DNA of 61,346 nt from Lactiplantibacillus pingfangensis (GTDB lineage: Bacteria; Bacillota; Bacilli; Lactobacillales; Lactobacillaceae), in the NCBI RefSeq assembly GCF_005404945.1, contig NZ_BJDG01000020.1:1-61346 (forward strand), in the 5' to 3' direction. Below are positions 43,450 to 51,941 of the stretch, piece by piece. The notes beneath the pieces were generated by a model. That model made no database searches. It was given only the letters and a program-made list of their open reading frames with translations, and was not told the DNA's origin. Every line of letters begins with the position of its first letter. The stretch's first letter is position 1. The translations under genes and the position numbers were made by a program.

Positions 43450-44169
43450 TCATTTCAGTTCATATTTGCCATAAACGTAGCCATAGCCAATCGCTAGCAC
43501 CAAGCAGCCAACAATTGTCAGTGTGACTATCTCGTTGCCAATCAGTCTCATTCTGGGCCACAGCACTAAATTTAACGGATTCCACATTGCTACCGTAAAA
43601 TCGGTATAAACGAGCGCTACTATCGGTACTAACAACAGTAAAACACGGTTGAGCCAACCACAAATCTGTTGAATTAATGACAGCAACATCAAAATGAGAA
43701 ACAGCCTTAACCCCAAATCCTGATAACTGGTTAACCACCCGCTCTGGATGAAACCTTGGGCCTCGGTAGTCGTGAGGTCAACCATCAGCAAAGCAATCAA
43801 AATAGTTGCGAGATAACACAAATTTGTCGCTGTAATCAACACCAGGTTATTAAGCCCAAATTCGCGCTTTGAAAAGCCTAACCCTTTCGCTTTAGAAAAT
43901 AATTCAGCTTGAATCGCCCCGAAACTATCGCCAATAATAAATGCTGGCAAAATCATTATCATCAACCAAAACGGTGGTAAATAGGCATAACCTTGCTTAG
44001 CGGCCTCAAAATCCGGTCCCGTCAGAATGGCAGCTAACAGACTTTTTCTTCGCGGTAATCGACCAAAATAACCGATAGCGATGATCAAATAAGTCCCCGT
44101 TAGTCCCCAAAACCTTTTTTTGATAATTTCATAGTAATAACAAGCTTGCGTATAAAATAAACGTCTCAT
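43450..44169 (-). CDS. ABC-type membrane protein 3, unknown subfamily
   Basis: A 239-residue protein with about six hydrophobic segments. No recognisable family motif. Begins two bases after the preceding gene ends and is followed ten bases later by the ATPase gene. Likely a permease subunit of the exporter. Confidence 0.7.
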   Translation of the reverse strand: MRRLFYTQACYYYEIIKKRFWGLTGTYLIIAIGYFGRLPRRKSLLAAILTGPDFEAAKQGYAYLPPFWLMIMILPAFIIGDSFGAIQAELFSKAKGLGFSKREFGLNNLVLITATNLCYLATILIALLMVDLTTTEAQGFIQSGWLTSYQDLGLRLFLILMLLSLIQQICGWLNRVLLLLVPIVALVYTDFTVAMWNPLNLVLWPRMRLIGNEIVTLTIVGCLVLAIGYGYVYGKYELK

Positions 44170-44170
44170 C

Positions 44171-44851
44171 CTAGTAATCCCTATTCTTAATAATTGCCAA
44201 CAAAGCCTCTGAAATCACCCACAACACCAAAACTAACACCACAATATTAACTAATTTATCTAACGGTGACTGAGAACGGGTGAACTTCCAGAGGGGCGTC
44301 ACGATCTTATTCAAATGCAACGAAAAAAGAAACAAATTTAGGCTGACAATTACGATCAATCCCGCGACTTTTCGCCGTAAAGTGAGATAGCCAATCAATC
44401 CCATAAGTACTAAAAAGAGCTGATTGCAAAACACTTCAACAGTACTGAGAACAATCATGATACCAGCCTGATAATTGGAGATAACACCAAAAGCATAACT
44501 GCTAACTAAAGTACTCACAGCCCACGGTATCCAGATAATTATTTGAACCACTAATGCTTGAATTAAGAGTTGCCAATAGAGTAGTTTCCTTGAACCGGAT
44601 CGCAAATAATCATATGGGCGAAAGACAACTGTCATCAATGTTATCATTGCGCTCATTGGTAAAAATATCACGCCCAATAAATAGGCATCAAACCATCTGA
44701 AATAGACGTCCAGAAAAGTCTTGTCACTTTGCCCAATGGCAATCACCTTAACTAGAATCATCAACATCGTGAACGCATATACTAGCATGACCGGCAGATA
44801 GTAGCGCGGTGCATATCTTAGTTGTTGCTTAACTAGCCTAGCTACTGACAA
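44171..44851 (-). CDS. ABC-type membrane protein 2, unknown subfamily
   Basis: About 226 residues with six hydrophobic segments. The frame is open back to 44887, but a TTG at 44851 with GGGAG at good spacing, 14 bases inside the end of the previous gene, is the better start and matches a coupled operon. Function unknown; probable permease subunit. Confidence 0.68.
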   Translation of the reverse strand: MSVARLVKQQLRYAPRYYLPVMLVYAFTMLMILVKVIAIGQSDKTFLDVYFRWFDAYLLGVIFLPMSAMITLMTVVFRPYDYLRSGSRKLLYWQLLIQALVVQIIIWIPWAVSTLVSSYAFGVISNYQAGIMIVLSTVEVFCNQLFLVLMGLIGYLTLRRKVAGLIVIVSLNLFLFSLHLNKIVTPLWKFTRSQSPLDKLVNIVVLVLVLWVISEALLAIIKNRDY

Positions 44852-45632
44852 TTTTAGCAACTCCCATCCGCCACAAAATGATGACAATCACGATTGCCGA
44901 CACCATTACCTCAAGCACAACCACTAAATTAATTCCCGAGGAAGCAGACTGTTTCATAAAGTCTACTGGTGCAATGCTCCCCGTGGAAATGCCAAACTCC
45001 TGAACAAGCATCAGGGCCAATTGAGTCAACAGTCCAGTGCTTAGTGCCAAAAAACGATTTTTCAACAATAAAGACATCGCAGTCGTAAACATTGCGAATA
45101 ACCCGCCCCAGAAAAAGACAAACAAGATGCTTAATAAAGAATGAATCCACGGGTGATGATAATACAGTGAAACGAATAGCGTATTTTGGTTAATGACTAA
45201 AATATTCAGATTCAACAAATTATCCGGAAAAACACTCGGATAAACTAAGGCCAGTGACACAAGGTTAATCACGAGTGGCACCGCCACAACTAAACCACCT
45301 AGTATAAAGGACCAGGTTAAATAATTACGAAGAATCGGTTTTAATCTTCGCTTAATCCGCAACTGCATTAAAAAACCGTTGTCCAAATCCCGTCTTAAAA
45401 TCATTGCCACCGGTAATGCAGCAATCAATGGCACTATTAAATAGTACGCAACCGTCGCAAAGCTAAAGTTATCAACGCCCATCCAAAGCGTAAAGGGTGA
45501 GTCCCAAAAACGATTATCCACCCTTGCAGAAATGGTTAATTTTTGATTAATCTGGGTAATTGGTAAAATTAGTGCAATTAAAAGTGAGGCGTAAATACTT
45601 TTCTTGTCAAATCTATTCCAAATAAGTGCCAA
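44838..45632 (-). CDS. ABC-type membrane protein 1, unknown subfamily
   Basis: A 264-residue protein with about six membrane segments and an extracellular loop after the first helix (residues 31-65). No family assigned. First of three consecutive membrane protein genes; the gene for a small secreted protein lies 63 bases upstream. Confidence 0.7.
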   Translation of the reverse strand: MALIWNRFDKKSIYASLLIALILPITQINQKLTISARVDNRFWDSPFTLWMGVDNFSFATVAYYLIVPLIAALPVAMILRRDLDNGFLMQLRIKRRLKPILRNYLTWSFILGGLVVAVPLVINLVSLALVYPSVFPDNLLNLNILVINQNTLFVSLYYHHPWIHSLLSILFVFFWGGLFAMFTTAMSLLLKNRFLALSTGLLTQLALMLVQEFGISTGSIAPVDFMKQSASSGINLVVVLEVMVSAIVIVIILWRMGVAKIVSS

Positions 45633-45694
45633 TTACTATTCCTCCAATTCACAAATTTTTAATTATGTATGGTGGAGATGAGGATTGTTTTTAC

Positions 45695-46108
45695 TTAGAC
45701 ACTATCAGGGCTCCAAACACCCGATGCTGATAACCATTTAGTAGAGGTACTATTAATTCGAACCGAAACACCTGAACCATATCTTTCAACAGCTAAATTC
45801 CAAAGATAAAGAACCTGACCCTCATATGTGTTATATGCATGATCTTGATTCACCGCAGTCCCATCAGCCAATGCAGCCCAGATTCGAATATAATTATTAT
45901 ATCCAGAAATATTATCAGTCCGGTTATAATATGAAGTTGTATCATATTTTTGGCGCGATGGTGTATTATCATTTTGATCCCAGAGTCGATATTCATTGTG
46001 CCAATAAGTATCTTGCACATTTGAAGCATGTGCAGATATTGAGCCTAAACCTGATCCCGCTATTGATAGAATAAGAGCAGCGCTAATTGCAATCTTTTTT
46101 GCTAACAT
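45695..46108 (-). CDS. Small secreted protein, DUF2712-like, first gene of the ABC operon
   Basis: About 137 residues. A clear signal peptide (MLAKKIAIS, hydrophobic 8-24, cleavage near AHA-SN at about 28) precedes a mature protein of about 109 residues that is rich in Tyr, Trp, Asn and Ser with no Cys. The C-terminal SASGVWSPDS resembles the SGYWDE ending of DUF2712 proteins, which often sit beside ABC genes; this match is from memory and weak. The ATG at 46108 fits the promoter at 46143-46170; earlier starts at 46129 and 46144 would leave almost no leader. Could be a bacteriocin-like or signalling protein. Confidence 0.65.
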   Translation of the reverse strand: MLAKKIAISAALILSIAGSGLGSISAHASNVQDTYWHNEYRLWDQNDNTPSRQKYDTTSYYNRTDNISGYNNYIRIWAALADGTAVNQDHAYNTYEGQVLYLWNLAVERYGSGVSVRINSTSTKWLSASGVWSPDSV

Positions 46109-46142
46109 GTTTATCTTCTTTTTTCTCATCTCCACAACTAGC

Positions 46143-46170
46143 ACTATACAGGAATGTACACATCACGCAA
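46143..46170 (-). promoter_or_regulatory. Promoter of the secreted protein/ABC operon
   Basis: Minus strand TTGCGT (46165-46170), 16 bases, TATAGT (46143-46148). The -10 box covers the GTG at 46144, ruling that start out. Confidence 0.55.
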
Positions 46171-46663
46171 GAGCAATTATTTAGCAATTCTATTCATATA
46201 ATTATTTCTATTATTTCTGTAAACTAATCCTTTATTTTTATCAGTATGACTTTTCATTTACTATTATTCACTAAAAGCCAAAAGTTCCGTTCACATTAAA
46301 GAACGTTCAAAGCATTTGATAATTATTGCTTATTTTAAAAACCTATAGATAATATATCCGTTATCTAATGGTATTTTTTCAATATTTACTCAGTAAAGGC
46401 CTCCAAGTTTTTTTTTTGTCGATCATATAATTACAAGTTAATATTTTCATTGCGATATATCACAAAAAAATTTCAATGTTTATCAACCACTTTATAAATT
46501 AAACTGAAAATCTTTTTTAACTTTATGAGTGAATACAGTTTTTGAGGTGCAGTAAAATAGCCTAAAATTGAGCCTTGTAAGATTTGAAGAGACTCAGCTT
46601 ACAAAGTTAATTTTAGGCCATTGTGCTAAATATAGAATCAAGTAAACAACGTGATCCCAGCGC
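46171..46663. other. AT-rich gene-free region
   Basis: About 490 bases, clearly more AT rich than the neighbouring genes. It contains GTTCA direct repeats at about 46289 and 46305, with a GAACGTTC palindrome at about 46304-46311, and a long imperfect hairpin at 46560-46618 (GCCTAAAATT / AATTTTAGGC outer arms, TTGTAAG / CTTACAA inner arms). No credible ORF. Confidence 0.5.
46560..46618. repeat. Long hairpin
   Basis: Outer arms GCCTAAAATT / AATTTTAGGC, inner arms TTGTAAG / CTTACAA. Contains AAAATTGAGCC, which also appears at 53086-53098. May be a relic of an insertion sequence end or a terminator. Confidence 0.45.
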
Positions 46664-47044
46664 TTATCGGGTCATGCGAGAACGCCAGCGTTGCCTCACA
46701 GTCGGCGTTTCGGCACCATCACTTGCTTTGACCGGAATATTTAAGAGAATCACACCAATGATAATGGCTAAAAAGCCAATCGTTTTAGCACCGGTCAAGA
46801 CTTCACCAAATGCCCAGATACCAATCAAGCCAGTAAAAGCCGTCCCAACGCCAGCCCAAACGGCATAACCGACACTTAAAGGAATCCGACTGAGGACCAG
46901 CGAAAAGCTAAAAATTGCTAAACCGTACAACAACATGCCTAAAATCCCAATTAACGGATGCCGAAAACCAGCTGATAACTTTAATAAGCTGGTTCCAACA
47001 ACTTCCACCCCGATAGCTAAAACTAATTGAATCCATGCGCGCAT
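46664..47044 (-). CDS. SMR-family multidrug efflux subunit
   Basis: A 126-residue small multidrug resistance protein with four membrane helices and the essential Glu14 in IGVEVVGTS. It has a basic 25-residue C-terminal tail. With its neighbour at 47061 it forms a pair, as in EbrAB and YkkCD, that likely works as a heterodimer exporting cationic compounds or guanidinium. GGGGGG precedes the ATG. Confidence 0.87.
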   Translation of the reverse strand: MRAWIQLVLAIGVEVVGTSLLKLSAGFRHPLIGILGMLLYGLAIFSFSLVLSRIPLSVGYAVWAGVGTAFTGLIGIWAFGEVLTGAKTIGFLAIIIGVILLNIPVKASDGAETPTVRQRWRSRMTR

Positions 47045-47060
47045 TGTAAAGCCCCCCTTT

Positions 47061-47369
47061 TTAAACGTTCAATAAAATTGCACCGATAACGATCGCCATT
47101 AACCCGCTTATCCGGGCTAAGCTTAGACGTTCACGGTACACAACAACGGCCAAGATCACCGTTGCCACTGTCCCGAGTCCGGCCCACATGGCATACGTTA
47201 CCCCTAATGGTAGGCGTTGCATCGCCAAAGTGACTAACACCAACGAACTGAAATAGCCGACTAACACCATTATCGTCGGTATCAAGTTCCGAAACCCGTT
47301 AGCTTTCTTTAGAAAAAAGCTCCCGATTACTTCCATCAAAATGCCACCAAATAATAAACCGTATGCCAT
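47061..47369 (-). CDS. SMR-family multidrug efflux subunit, partner
   Basis: A 102-residue SMR protein with four helices and Glu13 in LMEVIGS. First gene of the SMR pair, 16 bases before the second. The ATG at 47369 is preferred to the GTG three codons upstream since GAGGTG is the ribosome site. Unequal subunit tails support an antiparallel heterodimer. Confidence 0.87.
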   Translation of the reverse strand: MAYGLLFGGILMEVIGSFFLKKANGFRNLIPTIMVLVGYFSSLVLVTLAMQRLPLGVTYAMWAGLGTVATVILAVVVYRERLSLARISGLMAIVIGAILLNV

Positions 47370-47522
47370 CTTTATCACCTCGCTAAATTTTGTGCTGTCC
47401 TACCATTTTACGGAAGTTTATTTAAAAAGGCAATGAAAAAGAGACGCCTGGCTGATTACATTTTCGTGACAAAATGAAGACAAAATAAAAACGCTACCTT
47501 GGTTAAGATAGCGCCATTAAAG

Positions 47523-48155
47523 TCAAATATAAAAATAAATTGAAAAGTACATTAAGGTCGTCCCAATCATCACAAAGATGTGCCAAATGACATGGATGTA
47601 CTTCACATGAGGAAGACTATACAATAAGGCCCCCAAGGTAAAGGCTACGCCACCGGCCACTAGCAGCCAAAAACCAGTCACACCGAGGTTCAACCAGAGT
47701 TGACGACCACCGGCTAAACACATCCAGCCCATTAGCACGTAAATAACCGTTTCAATTTTTCGTAGCTTGCCTGGCCAAACCGCATTGGCCGTAATTCCCG
47801 TAATCGCTAAGGCCCAAATCGTCAACAGAATCGTCCAGCCGAGCCAGCCCTTAATCGCTAATAAGCTATATGGGGTATAGGTCCCGGCAATCAAAATGTA
47901 AACCCCACTATGATCAAAAATCCGAAAAACTTCGCGAGCTTTGGTAAAGTATAGGCCATGAAATAGCATTGAACAGGTGTAGAGAATCAGCAAGGAACAG
48001 CCATAAATGATGAATGCGGTCCATTCCAACTGACGACCATCTTCAAATGCCTTCAACATTAAGAAGACAAACCCAATGATACTCAATATTAACCCGATGC
48101 CGTGCGTCACCGAATTCAAAACTTCGTTAGTAATTTGATACCGTCGCGATTGCAT
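47523..48155 (-). CDS. Hemolysin III family (YqfA/TrhA, PAQR-like) membrane protein
   Basis: A 210-residue protein with seven membrane helices. Conserved residues of the hemolysin III family are visible: NSVTHGIG near the start, SMLFHGLY, FDHSGVYILIAGTYTP and HVIWHIFV, in which His, Ser and Asp would coordinate a metal. The function in bacteria is linked to membrane fluidity rather than hemolysis. Start at 48155 follows GAGGTG. Confidence 0.88.
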   Translation of the reverse strand: MQSRRYQITNEVLNSVTHGIGLILSIIGFVFLMLKAFEDGRQLEWTAFIIYGCSLLILYTCSMLFHGLYFTKAREVFRIFDHSGVYILIAGTYTPYSLLAIKGWLGWTILLTIWALAITGITANAVWPGKLRKIETVIYVLMGWMCLAGGRQLWLNLGVTGFWLLVAGGVAFTLGALLYSLPHVKYIHVIWHIFVMIGTTLMYFSIYFYI

Positions 48156-48292
48156 GCTGGTCACCTCGAATGATTATTGGTTACAGCATACCATCATATA
48201 GTCTTTATATCAAGATACCTAGTCTATAAAACTAGATATAACTAAGTTAATTTTTCCAAACAAAAACAGCCTTCAAATTAACGAAGACTGCC

Positions 48293-48637
48293 TTATTTTC
48301 CGGCTTCCTCAGCATGGGCCGCTACTTGTTGAAAGATACTAATAATATGCTTATCCGCCAACTGATAATGAACATTTCGCCCACTGCGCGTCCCAATCAC
48401 CAACTGTAATTGGCGCAAAACCGATAATTGATGCGAAATATTAGACTGCGTTAGCCCAAGCCCTCGCTCCAGCTCACTCACACTGAGTTTCGAGACGCCC
48501 AGCGCATAAATAATTCGCGCTCTAGTCGGGTCACCGAGCGCCTTAAAAATCGCCGTAATCCGACCTAACTCGTCGTCTTGTGGAATTAGTGTCGTCAAGT
48601 TTTTCACAATTGTGTCATGTTTTAATTCTGAATTCAT
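48293..48637 (-). CDS. ArsR/SmtB-family metal-sensing repressor (CzrA-like)
   Basis: A 114-residue winged-helix repressor. DNA-recognition helix is LTQSNISHQLSVLRQL near residues 56-71. The C-terminal helix contains HIISIFQQVAAHAEE, giving the D-x-H/H-x-x-E type alpha-5 site typical of zinc sensors such as CzrA. No CxC motif is present. It is divergent from the CDF exporter and a matching palindrome lies between them. ATG at 48637 follows a GGGG site. Confidence 0.88.
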   Translation of the reverse strand: MNSELKHDTIVKNLTTLIPQDDELGRITAIFKALGDPTRARIIYALGVSKLSVSELERGLGLTQSNISHQLSVLRQLQLVIGTRSGRNVHYQLADKHIISIFQQVAAHAEEAGK

Positions 48638-48657
48638 TCGCAACCCCATTTTTCTGA

Positions 48658-48686
48658 TTGTTGCCTTACCGTAAAGGTGTTACAAT
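48658..48686 (+). promoter_or_regulatory. Promoter of the CDF exporter
   Basis: TTGTTG at 48658-48663, 17 bases, TACAAT at 48681-48686, immediately before the repressor palindrome. Confidence 0.55.
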
Positions 48687-48688
48687 AC

Positions 48689-48708
48689 ACATGAACAGTC
48701 ATTCATGT
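48689..48708. promoter_or_regulatory. ArsR/SmtB-type operator
   Basis: Perfect palindrome ACATGAA-N6-TTCATGT covering the expected transcription start of the exporter gene; the ATGAA-N6-TTCAT core fits CzrA-family operators. Confidence 0.65.
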
Positions 48709-48776
48709 ATTCGCTTAATCATTCATAATTATAGCAATTTTAAGACTTAATTCAAGGACAAAGGTGGGGTTGTCAG

Positions 48777-49664
48777 ATGGCACAGACACATGCCGTACAA
48801 CAAGAAACGACCGCTTTCAAAGTGGGCGTCTTATTAAATTCAATATTTATCGTTTTAGAAGCTAGTTACGGGTTTGCTAGCGGTTCATTAGCGTTGGTTG
48901 CCGATGCGGGGCACAACCTAAGCGACGTGTTAGGGCTCTTAATTTCTTGGCTCGCAATTTGGCTCGGAACTAAAAGTGCTAACGCGAAATATACTTATGG
49001 TTATAAAAGCTCGTCAATTTTGGCAGCACTCTTTAACGCCGTCTTTTTACTTGTCGCAATTGGCGCAATTTCGGTTGAGGCTATCCAACGCCTGGCTAAT
49101 CCTGGTCCGGTCGCCGAATGGGATGTCATTATCGTGGCTGCTGTTGGGGTCTTAGTCAACGGTTTTACCGCCTTCCTCTTCATGAAAGGTCAAAAACATG
49201 ATCTTAATATCAAAGGGGCGTTCTTACACATGGCGGCCGATGCCGGCGTTTCAATTGGCGTTGTGATTGCAGGCTTCGTTATTTTGAAGACTGGTTGGTT
49301 CTGGTTGGATCCCGTTATTTCGTTACTCATTGCCATCGTCATTTTGATTGGGACTTGGGGCTTATTACGCGATGCCATGAATTATTCGCTGGAAGCTGTC
49401 CCTAACAACATCGATCAAGCAAAAATTTATGACTTCTTGATGTCACAGCCAACCATCAACCAAGTACATGACTTACACATTTGGGGGATGAGTACGACGG
49501 AAACAGCCATGACGGTGCATCTATGCCGCAGTACCCTTGACCACAACAATGAATTTCTCGAAACGATGAACAAACAGTTGAGCGACCAATTTCCACTTAC
49601 CCACATTACGATTCAAGTTGAACTCGGCAAAGTGGATTACGAAACAACCGATACATCTATTTAA
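48777..49664 (+). CDS. czcD: CDF-family zinc/cadmium exporter
   Basis: A 295-residue cation diffusion facilitator with six membrane helices. The transport site is formed by His46/Asp50 in DAGHNLSD and His151/Asp155 in HMAADAG. A cytosolic C-terminal ferredoxin-like domain begins near residue 205 with the HDLHIWG motif. It exports Zn2+ (and perhaps Cd2+, Co2+) against protons. The adjacent divergent ArsR gene and operator indicate metal-induced expression. Confidence 0.92.
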   Translation: MAQTHAVQQETTAFKVGVLLNSIFIVLEASYGFASGSLALVADAGHNLSDVLGLLISWLAIWLGTKSANAKYTYGYKSSSILAALFNAVFLLVAIGAISVEAIQRLANPGPVAEWDVIIVAAVGVLVNGFTAFLFMKGQKHDLNIKGAFLHMAADAGVSIGVVIAGFVILKTGWFWLDPVISLLIAIVILIGTWGLLRDAMNYSLEAVPNNIDQAKIYDFLMSQPTINQVHDLHIWGMSTTETAMTVHLCRSTLDHNNEFLETMNKQLSDQFPLTHITIQVELGKVDYETTDTSI

Positions 49665-49696
49665 TTTGATTGAACGATAAGCATTTAGAGATACTA

Positions 49697-49729
49697 AAGG
49701 AGCCCTGACTAATGTCACCGCTCCTTTTT
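49697..49729 (+). terminator. Terminator of czcD
   Basis: AGGAGC..GAC / GTC..GCTCCT followed by TTTTTG. Same sequence type as at 37269-37304. Confidence 0.75.
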
Positions 49730-49735
49730 GTATCA

Positions 49736-50485
49736 TTAATGCCGGGCTTCGGCTAAATTTGACCAATGAATTTGTAACAACGCAATGCCGCAAAAAACGA
49801 GCGCGATGCCCACATAAATCGCTGCCGCAAGTGCCATCTGACTCGCACTTCCAACTGAAAGTGCCCCCGTCGACTTCATCATAAACAGCGGTAAGTCATC
49901 ACAAATATGCAATAGGATCGTTAGCGATAAGTTGTGGGTCGTCAGATAAACGGTGCCCCATAAAATTCCCGTTGCAAAGACTAAAATCAGTTGCAACAAG
50001 ACGACGCCAAGTGACATGTGTGCCAAATTGACGATATGCGCAACACTAAAGCCGACGCTGCTAATCACCACTGCCAAAAAGCCATGTCGGGGTGTTAATG
50101 ACAAGCTCAATGGTAGTAGTAACCCCCGAAAGACTAGTTCTTCTGCCAGTGCAATAAAAATAACCGTTAACAGAATCCGACCATTTAGCAGTCGCCACGA
50201 CACATTTAGCCAAGAACCTACCCGTGAAAATAACAGAAACAGGATTGCGGGTACGCATTGTAATAATTGTCGCCATGGATGTTGGCGGTTAAACCACGCA
50301 ATCCGAACATGCCAAAAATAATGATTAAGTAATAACGCAATAATCACAATGGCAGTATCATCTGCCAATTGGCCGAAACGCGCTGGCGTAAAAGAACTAA
50401 TCAAATACGGAAAAAAGGTTAAGACCAGCGGCACTAAGATAAAATTAATTCCCACCGCACAAAAATTTTTATTTCGACTGATCAC
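49736..50485 (-). CDS. CPBP-family intramembrane metalloprotease
   Basis: A 249-residue protein with about seven hydrophobic segments and the three CPBP (CAAX protease / bacteriocin-processing) motifs: EExxFRG (in LAEELVFRGLL), FSVAHIVN and a third helix ending with ICDDLP. In lactobacilli such genes often act in bacteriocin immunity, but none is adjacent. The start is a GTG after a GGGGGG site. Confidence 0.83.
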   Translation of the reverse strand: MISRNKNFCAVGINFILVPLVLTFFPYLISSFTPARFGQLADDTAIVIIALLLNHYFWHVRIAWFNRQHPWRQLLQCVPAILFLLFSRVGSWLNVSWRLLNGRILLTVIFIALAEELVFRGLLLPLSLSLTPRHGFLAVVISSVGFSVAHIVNLAHMSLGVVLLQLILVFATGILWGTVYLTTHNLSLTILLHICDDLPLFMMKSTGALSVGSASQMALAAAIYVGIALVFCGIALLQIHWSNLAEARH

Positions 50486-50585
50486 TTTTGTCCCCCCTAC
50501 GATTTAGTCGTACTAATTAGATTATACGAGTATTAGCCCTAAATTAACCAAATTTTCTGAGCAACAGCTGCCATTGGGAAAAAAT

Positions 50586-50618
50586 AGTACCAGCACGCTG
50601 CTCTCCCGTGCTGGTACT
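50586..50618 (-). terminator. Terminator of the 60-residue membrane protein gene
   Basis: AGTACCAGCACG / CGTGCTGGTACT, with ATTTTTTCCC following on the minus strand. Confidence 0.75.
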
Positions 50619-50664
50619 ATCTCAAACTTTCAATTAACTCACCAATTCTAACTTAATTACCTGG

Positions 50665-50847
50665 CTAAGCGACATTTCTGAAGTTACGAATTAACAACGC
50701 ACTGCCAACAATAACTTGTAGCACCGCTAGTACCGTAATTATTGCGGTATTAGTTGTCAACCTAGCAACCTTTTGAGCGCCGAGAATTACTAACAACAGC
50801 CCCAACCAAAACCAAGTATCTTTGCAAAATCTTCTGTTATGATTCAA
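50665..50847 (-). CDS. Small two-helix membrane protein, 60 residues
   Basis: A 60-residue protein with hydrophobic segments at about 12-23 and 35-52. No family recognised. The case for a real gene is a GGGGTCGG sequence upstream of the ATG, sensible hydrophobicity and a strong terminator 47 bases after the stop on the same strand. Function unknown. Confidence 0.55.
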   Translation of the reverse strand: MNHNRRFCKDTWFWLGLLLVILGAQKVARLTTNTAIITVLAVLQVIVGSALLIRNFRNVA

Positions 50848-51183
50848 AATTCCGACCCCATTCCAACAATTATTTCCCCATTAATAATTTCGTCAAATTA
50901 ATAGGATAGCCTAAACACAAAAGTTAAGCATACCTACATTTTTTTACATTCTAATCTTAACATGCTTTTTAAGGTGACTGTAGCCCTATTTTGGAAAAAG
51001 GACACGAAACTATCGAAAAATACGTTTTTAATTGCTGGTATGCTAGTTTTCCGAACGAAACGTCTGACAGCGTTTTCAAGTACAATCATGGTATTGTTTG
51101 GATACTGACAGTGTATCGGCTAGCTTGTAAAAGTTTAGACAGCCATCTAAGCCTGATTTCAAAAAAGAATGGAGGAAAATATC

Positions 51184-51909
51184 ATGCGTTCATTAAAAAT
51201 CATGTCTCGTCTCAGTAGCAGTCTCACCATCAGCTTACTTGCACTAACGCCACTGGCGGCAATGGCAGCGACAACCGGTCCAGGAACTGCGACTAGTAAC
51301 TTAACGACCGTCTCCACTGGCTATGTAGCGGATGCCACTGGTTCAGCAGAAGCGGCGTCAAACGCCCAGTTTACGGTTGCCCCAGGTAGTTTAACCTTAA
51401 ATCAGGTCCCAAACATTACTTTAGGCAGTGTTAACGTCAAAGACATCGCTACCGCGGACACCACCTTAGCAGCTACCGTTAGTGCCGCCACAACTGGCAG
51501 TACTTATGATGGTAATAATACAGGTGCCCTAAATATTAGTGATTATCGTGGCGATCATGCCGGCTGGACTTTGACCGTTGGAATGGGACCATTTACGTCT
51601 GGCACGAGTACCGTCACAAGTGCGAAATTAGACTTAAATCAAGCCATCGGTTCAGTGGACAATGCCACGACGGCATCACCGCTTAATTTGACCTTATCAC
51701 AAGGCACGGTCACGAACGGTTGGATTAGTAATCCCGAAACTGCTTGGCTCGCTGATCCTAATAGTGGTGAAGGCGCGAACACCGCAACAACTGCTACTAG
51801 CAGTAAGCTAACCATCAGCAAGCAACCACTCATTTCAGCCGGCACTTATACTGCGACTTTATACTGGGCATTACAAAATGCCCCCGTTGCAGTCACGCCA
51901 GCACATTAA
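51184..51909 (+). CDS. WxL-domain cell-surface protein
   Basis: A 241-residue secreted protein. Signal peptide at residues 1-30 (cleavage near AMAA), then a WxL domain with both halves visible: DHAGWTLTVGMGPF near residue 124 and YWALQNAP at the C-terminus. WxL domains bind peptidoglycan non-covalently and interact with WxL-interacting (DUF916) proteins; such a partner is the next gene. GGAGG precedes the ATG. A longer frame from 51169 is not supported. Confidence 0.85.
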   Translation: MRSLKIMSRLSSSLTISLLALTPLAAMAATTGPGTATSNLTTVSTGYVADATGSAEAASNAQFTVAPGSLTLNQVPNITLGSVNVKDIATADTTLAATVSAATTGSTYDGNNTGALNISDYRGDHAGWTLTVGMGPFTSGTSTVTSAKLDLNQAIGSVDNATTASPLNLTLSQGTVTNGWISNPETAWLADPNSGEGANTATTATSSKLTISKQPLISAGTYTATLYWALQNAPVAVTPAH

Positions 51910-51941
51910 TGACAACAATTAGGTGATTGGAGGCCATTACC

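Noticed and set aside
42851-43474. Plus-strand ORF of 207 codons
   Set aside because: It is antisense to the ABC ATPase gene, whose Walker motifs establish the coding strand.
50991-51218. Plus-strand ORF of 75 codons before the WxL gene
   Set aside because: It runs into the WxL coding sequence in another frame, covers its ribosome site and has no family resemblance.
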